Shown here in pieces: positions 61,139 through 64,000 of a stretch of 64,000 nucleotides of DNA. Positions within the stretch are counted from its first letter, which is position 1. Each line of letters starts with the position of its first letter. The DNA lies in NCBI RefSeq assembly GCF_002176815.1, contig NZ_CP021648.1, forward strand, positions 2,736,001 to 2,800,000. The letters are read 5' to 3'. Position numbers and translations under genes: made by a program. The stretch is from Acidovorax sp. T1 (GTDB taxonomy: Bacteria; Pseudomonadota; Gammaproteobacteria; Burkholderiales; Burkholderiaceae_C). A model generated the notes under the pieces. That model made no database searches and was not told the DNA's origin. It saw nothing but the letters and a program-made list of their open reading frames with translations.

Positions 61139-63976
61139 CTATTCCTGCTCGAAGTTGGCGGAGCGGAATTTCAGCACCCCGCAGTTCTCCTTGATGGTCC
61201 GCTGCAAGCCTGCCTCAAAACCATCGCGCGTGCGGGCCTCGATTTCGACGGTGACGGTGACGTCCACACCGCTCTGGGCCGCAAAGTGCTGAATCACCTC
61301 GTTCACGATGGTCGAAAAGTCCATGGTTGCTGTTGTGGCATCCACCTCCACCAGTCCAAAGAACCGATTGAGCAGTGCCACCGCAGCCGTCGCCGCAGTG
61401 GTTGCCTCGGACTTGGACGCCACCGGACGCTGGCCGGGCACTGGCGCGCCAGGCACACCGCTGCCGACATTGGCAGGCAACGCTTGGTGTGCTGCACGCT
61501 CGCGCTGCTCCGCGTCCAGCTTCTGTTGGTACTCGATGGCCGCAGCCTGGCTAATGAGCACGGTGTCGGCATCCATGGTGACCAAAGCAGAATGGCCGAA
61601 GGAAAACCCCAACCAACGGTCACCATCCTTGCCTGCCGCGTAGCCAAACCCGTCACGGGTGGCGCAACCTGCCGTCACTGCCTGCACAAACACATCAGAG
61701 TTCAGCAGGCGCGGCAGGTACAGGTACTGGCAACTGTCTTGCCACACCTTCAAAGCCGAGACTTCGGTGACGCCCTCTTTGAAGTACCACTGGTTCAGCA
61801 TCCGGTTCAGATGGACGGGCGACCAAGCACTCACCAGCCATTCTTCTTCTTTGAGCTTGCTTTCAATCGCATCGACCACGCTCGGTGCAGACGCCGACAA
61901 GGCCACGGCCTCCCAGCGCAAAGCCAGCTTGCCCCGCACCATCTCTTCGGTGGGCACCATCAGCCAGCGATAGGTCTCGCGCACCATCTGTTTGACACCA
62001 TCCTCAGCACCGTCCATCGCGCGCTTGGCCTGATCGGCCTGGTAGGTACCCAGATCGATACGGCGGTTTTGCACGTCTTCCACGATGGACTTCCATGCCA
62101 GATAGGTTCGCACGGCATCGCGCAGGCGCTGCACGGCATCACCATCGGGCGCCAGGAAAATCAGGCGGTTGCGTTTCAGCCGTGGTGCATCGCCCCGCTT
62201 TTCCAGCACCTCGGTGGCAGCCAACAAGGCCAACGACTCATCTTGCTTGCGGTAACCTGCATTGGGCGGCAACACCACCAGCCGTGGCCCCAGGCCAAAC
62301 TCATCGGGCACATCCGCAGACGGCACAAACACATGGATGGCGGCAAAGTGGTTGCCCTTAGTAAACACCCTGCCCACGCGGTCGCGCAGCAGCGGCATCA
62401 CGTCGTCAGCGTCTTTCAGGTTGGCCTTGCGGCTTTCCATCTCGCGGCGCAGGTTGGGGCGCGTGTCAAACCAGTAGCTGTCCTTTTCGCCGTAGAGGTA
62501 ATGCAGCCGATCCCGCAGGCGTTTGATGACATCCTCATACGTACCCACCGCCTGCCCTGGCTGCACGGCGCCCAGCAAAATGCCATCCACCCGAATGCCG
62601 CGCACAGCCTGCGCAGCGTTAGACGGCGCACTCCCCAAGAAGATGGTTCGCGCCACGCGCCGCGCGGCTTGCAAGCTGCCAAACCGGGTGTCATGCCCGT
62701 CAATGTCTGCCGCTGCTGAACGCGGGCCATCCATTTCGCGTTCAATCACCGGCTCCCAGCCGTTGGGCAGGTAATGGATGCTCTTGTTGCGCACCAGCGC
62801 ATCGTCCAGGGGCAACGAACCCGGCATGATGAGCGGGTCTTTGTCACGGCTGTCCCACAGCCTGTGGATGACGATGGCCATGTACTGCAACACCCCGCGC
62901 GTGCGCTGAAACTTGTCCAGCGTGGACCAGTCCTCGTACAGCCGGTCAAACACCTCGGGGTGAATGGGGTAGGCGTGCGCAATGCGCTCCTCGTAGCGCG
63001 CCTCCTGCGTCTCGCTGGGGAACTTGGTCGGGTTCTGGCGGTACAGCTCGCCAAAAGCCCGCGCCGTGGCGTTCACCTGCGCTGGGTCGCCCACGGTGTC
63101 AAACAGCCGCCTGCGCACAATCTCGAAGGCCTCTTCCGCTGCCACCGGCTTCCAGACCGATTCGACGCGGCCAAAATATTTTTCCAGCACATCCAGCGCG
63201 CGCTGGCCCTGCGTGCCTGCCGCCTCGGTTTCTGACTGCGGCAGCGATGCCAGCAAGATGGCGTTGGGCACGCTCTTCATCGCCTCGGTCAGCGCCTGAA
63301 TGAAGGTGATGTTGCTGTCAAACGTGCCGCCTGGGTAGCTCTTGCCGGGCTCCAACTGGCGCACATAGGCAACCAGTTCGTCCAGCAGCACCACGCAAGG
63401 GGCCGCGCGTTGCAACAGCGTCGTCAGTACGTCTTTACCTGGGGATGTGCCCGCCTGATCGGCGTCGGCCAGCAGCGCATAGCCCTCGGCCCCCAGCAAC
63501 TGCACAGCCAAATCGCCCCACAGCGTGTTCACCGTGGTGCCCGCATGCGAACGGGGCAGACTGGGCGAGAACTTGATGCCATCAATCACCGCCACGCGCG
63601 CCTGCGGCAAAGAGGTCACGCCTGCGGCATCCAGAATCGGCGGGATACCCGCCAGCTTCTCTGTGGGGCACTGACGGCTGGCCAGGTGGTACACCGCCAG
63701 CAGCGTATGGGTCTTACCGCCACCAAAGGCCGTTTGCAGCTGGATGACCGGGTCACCGCCCCGCCCCGACAAACGCTCGGCCACACTTTGCAGCAACAGG
63801 CGCATGCCTTCGGTGATGAAGGTGCGGGCAAAGAACTTCTCGGCGTCCTGGTACTCAGGCTCTGCCGTGCCTGCGTGCACCTGCGAGATGTCAGCCGCGA
63901 ATTCGCTTTGCTTGAAAGTGCCTTCCAGCACGTCCTTGTGGGGGTGGGCGACTTCGCGCCAAGGTTTGATGGTCAT
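61139..63976 (-). CDS. DUF499 ATP-binding protein, probable phage-defence component
   Basis: The 945-residue protein starts [20 protein letters not shown] and has a Walker A motif FGGGKTH (residues 84-90) and a Walker B-like [12 protein letters not shown] (about 193-204). Long regions such as [20 protein letters not shown] are characteristic of the DUF499 family. DUF499 proteins are commonly found with DUF1156 DNA methyltransferases and helicases in defence islands. Those partners would lie beyond base 64000, upstream in transcription. No other gene of such a system is visible to the left, where the c-di-GMP operon begins. Function is inferred from family association. Confidence 0.8.
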   Translation of the reverse strand: MTIKPWREVAHPHKDVLEGTFKQSEFAADISQVHAGTAEPEYQDAEKFFARTFITEGMRLLLQSVAERLSGRGGDPVIQLQTAFGGGKTHTLLAVYHLASRQCPTEKLAGIPPILDAAGVTSLPQARVAVIDGIKFSPSLPRSHAGTTVNTLWGDLAVQLLGAEGYALLADADQAGTSPGKDVLTTLLQRAAPCVVLLDELVAYVRQLEPGKSYPGGTFDSNITFIQALTEAMKSVPNAILLASLPQSETEAAGTQGQRALDVLEKYFGRVESVWKPVAAEEAFEIVRRRLFDTVGDPAQVNATARAFGELYRQNPTKFPSETQEARYEERIAHAYPIHPEVFDRLYEDWSTLDKFQRTRGVLQYMAIVIHRLWDSRDKDPLIMPGSLPLDDALVRNKSIHYLPNGWEPVIEREMDGPRSAAADIDGHDTRFGSLQAARRVARTIFLGSAPSNAAQAVRGIRVDGILLGAVQPGQAVGTYEDVIKRLRDRLHYLYGEKDSYWFDTRPNLRREMESRKANLKDADDVMPLLRDRVGRVFTKGNHFAAIHVFVPSADVPDEFGLGPRLVVLPPNAGYRKQDESLALLAATEVLEKRGDAPRLKRNRLIFLAPDGDAVQRLRDAVRTYLAWKSIVEDVQNRRIDLGTYQADQAKRAMDGAEDGVKQMVRETYRWLMVPTEEMVRGKLALRWEAVALSASAPSVVDAIESKLKEEEWLVSAWSPVHLNRMLNQWYFKEGVTEVSALKVWQDSCQYLYLPRLLNSDVFVQAVTAGCATRDGFGYAAGKDGDRWLGFSFGHSALVTMDADTVLISQAAAIEYQQKLDAEQRERAAHQALPANVGSGVPGAPVPGQRPVASKSEATTAATAAVALLNRFFGLVEVDATTATMDFSTIVNEVIQHFAAQSGVDVTVTVEIEARTRDGFEAGLQRTIKENCGVLKFRSANFEQE

Positions 63977-64000
63977 GAGGTGCGTATTTCAAATGGCAAC

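Noticed and set aside
58761..61292. An 843-codon plus-strand frame across the GGDEF/EAL gene
   Set aside because: It is antisense to GGDEF and EAL motifs and shows no family resemblance.

Overview
The window is GC-rich, gene-dense chromosomal DNA. Gene families (BASS transporter, gluconate TRAP cluster, NasT-controlled nitrate genes, split pqi operon, bifunctional GNAT/Rnk protein) and several dispersed palindromes point to a beta-proteobacterium of the Comamonadaceae, probably near Acidovorax. The taxonomy is inferred from gene content and repeats only. No rRNA, tRNA or CRISPR array was seen.

Layout, left to right. 1-1.0 kb: tsaD, cut by the window edge. 1.2-6.4 kb: nasT (ANTAR antiterminator), an orphan metQ-like gene and the nitrate ABC transporter nrtA-nrtB-nrtD. 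6.6-11.2 kb: a TRAP transporter and gluconokinase divergent from a LacI-type regulator. 11.2-14.1 kb: a dioxygenase remnant, a CBS protein, a DUF937 protein and a BASS transporter. 14.3-22.6 kb: a BaeSR-like two-component system divergent from an RND tripartite efflux pump. 23.0-34.0 kb: nirB-nirD-nasA-ybiB-cobA, with nirB split by an IS21-family element at 25.0-27.6 kb. 34.4-38.0 kb: pqiA1-pqiA2-pqiB-pqiC. 38.2-53 kb: mostly housekeeping genes (thioesterase, flavoprotein, rpsU-yqeY, pmbA, darP-mog, adh, trmJ-cysE, suhB) plus a large GGDEF/EAL protein. 52.8-60.9 kb: a signalling operon of a PAS-GGDEF-EAL protein, a hybrid histidine kinase and an internally deleted HD-GYP protein. 61.1-64 kb: a DUF499 ATPase, probably the edge of a phage-defence locus.

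The clearest regulatory story is nitrate assimilation. The nrt and nir operons lie 18 kb apart, but each has the same upstream architecture: a sigma-54 -24/-12 promoter, then a leader starting at about +1 with two 6-nt-loop hairpins separated by 4 nt, then an intrinsic terminator just before the first gene. The second loop is AACGGC or AATGGC, matching the A1/G4 rule for ANTAR-protein RNA targets, and nasT encodes such a protein in the same window. The sequence therefore predicts nitrogen control (NtrC/sigma-54) plus nitrate control (NasT antitermination). The pathway is broken, however, because the IS21 element separates nirB codon 691 from codon 692.

The most striking unexplained structure is a 45-60 bp palindromic repeat (core TAGCGCTT, about 10 nt, AAGCGCTA, next to AGCTATCAAAA). 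There are at least twelve recognisable copies in 64 kb. Most are intergenic, but four lie in frame inside nrtB, ybiB, a flavoprotein gene and trmJ. Other unusual features are a 0.68-kb palindrome between nirD and nasA, a structured 96-bp hairpin element before ybiB, an istA-istB reading frame fused through ten ACC codons, and an HD-GYP gene lacking both its phospho-acceptor and its HD metal site.
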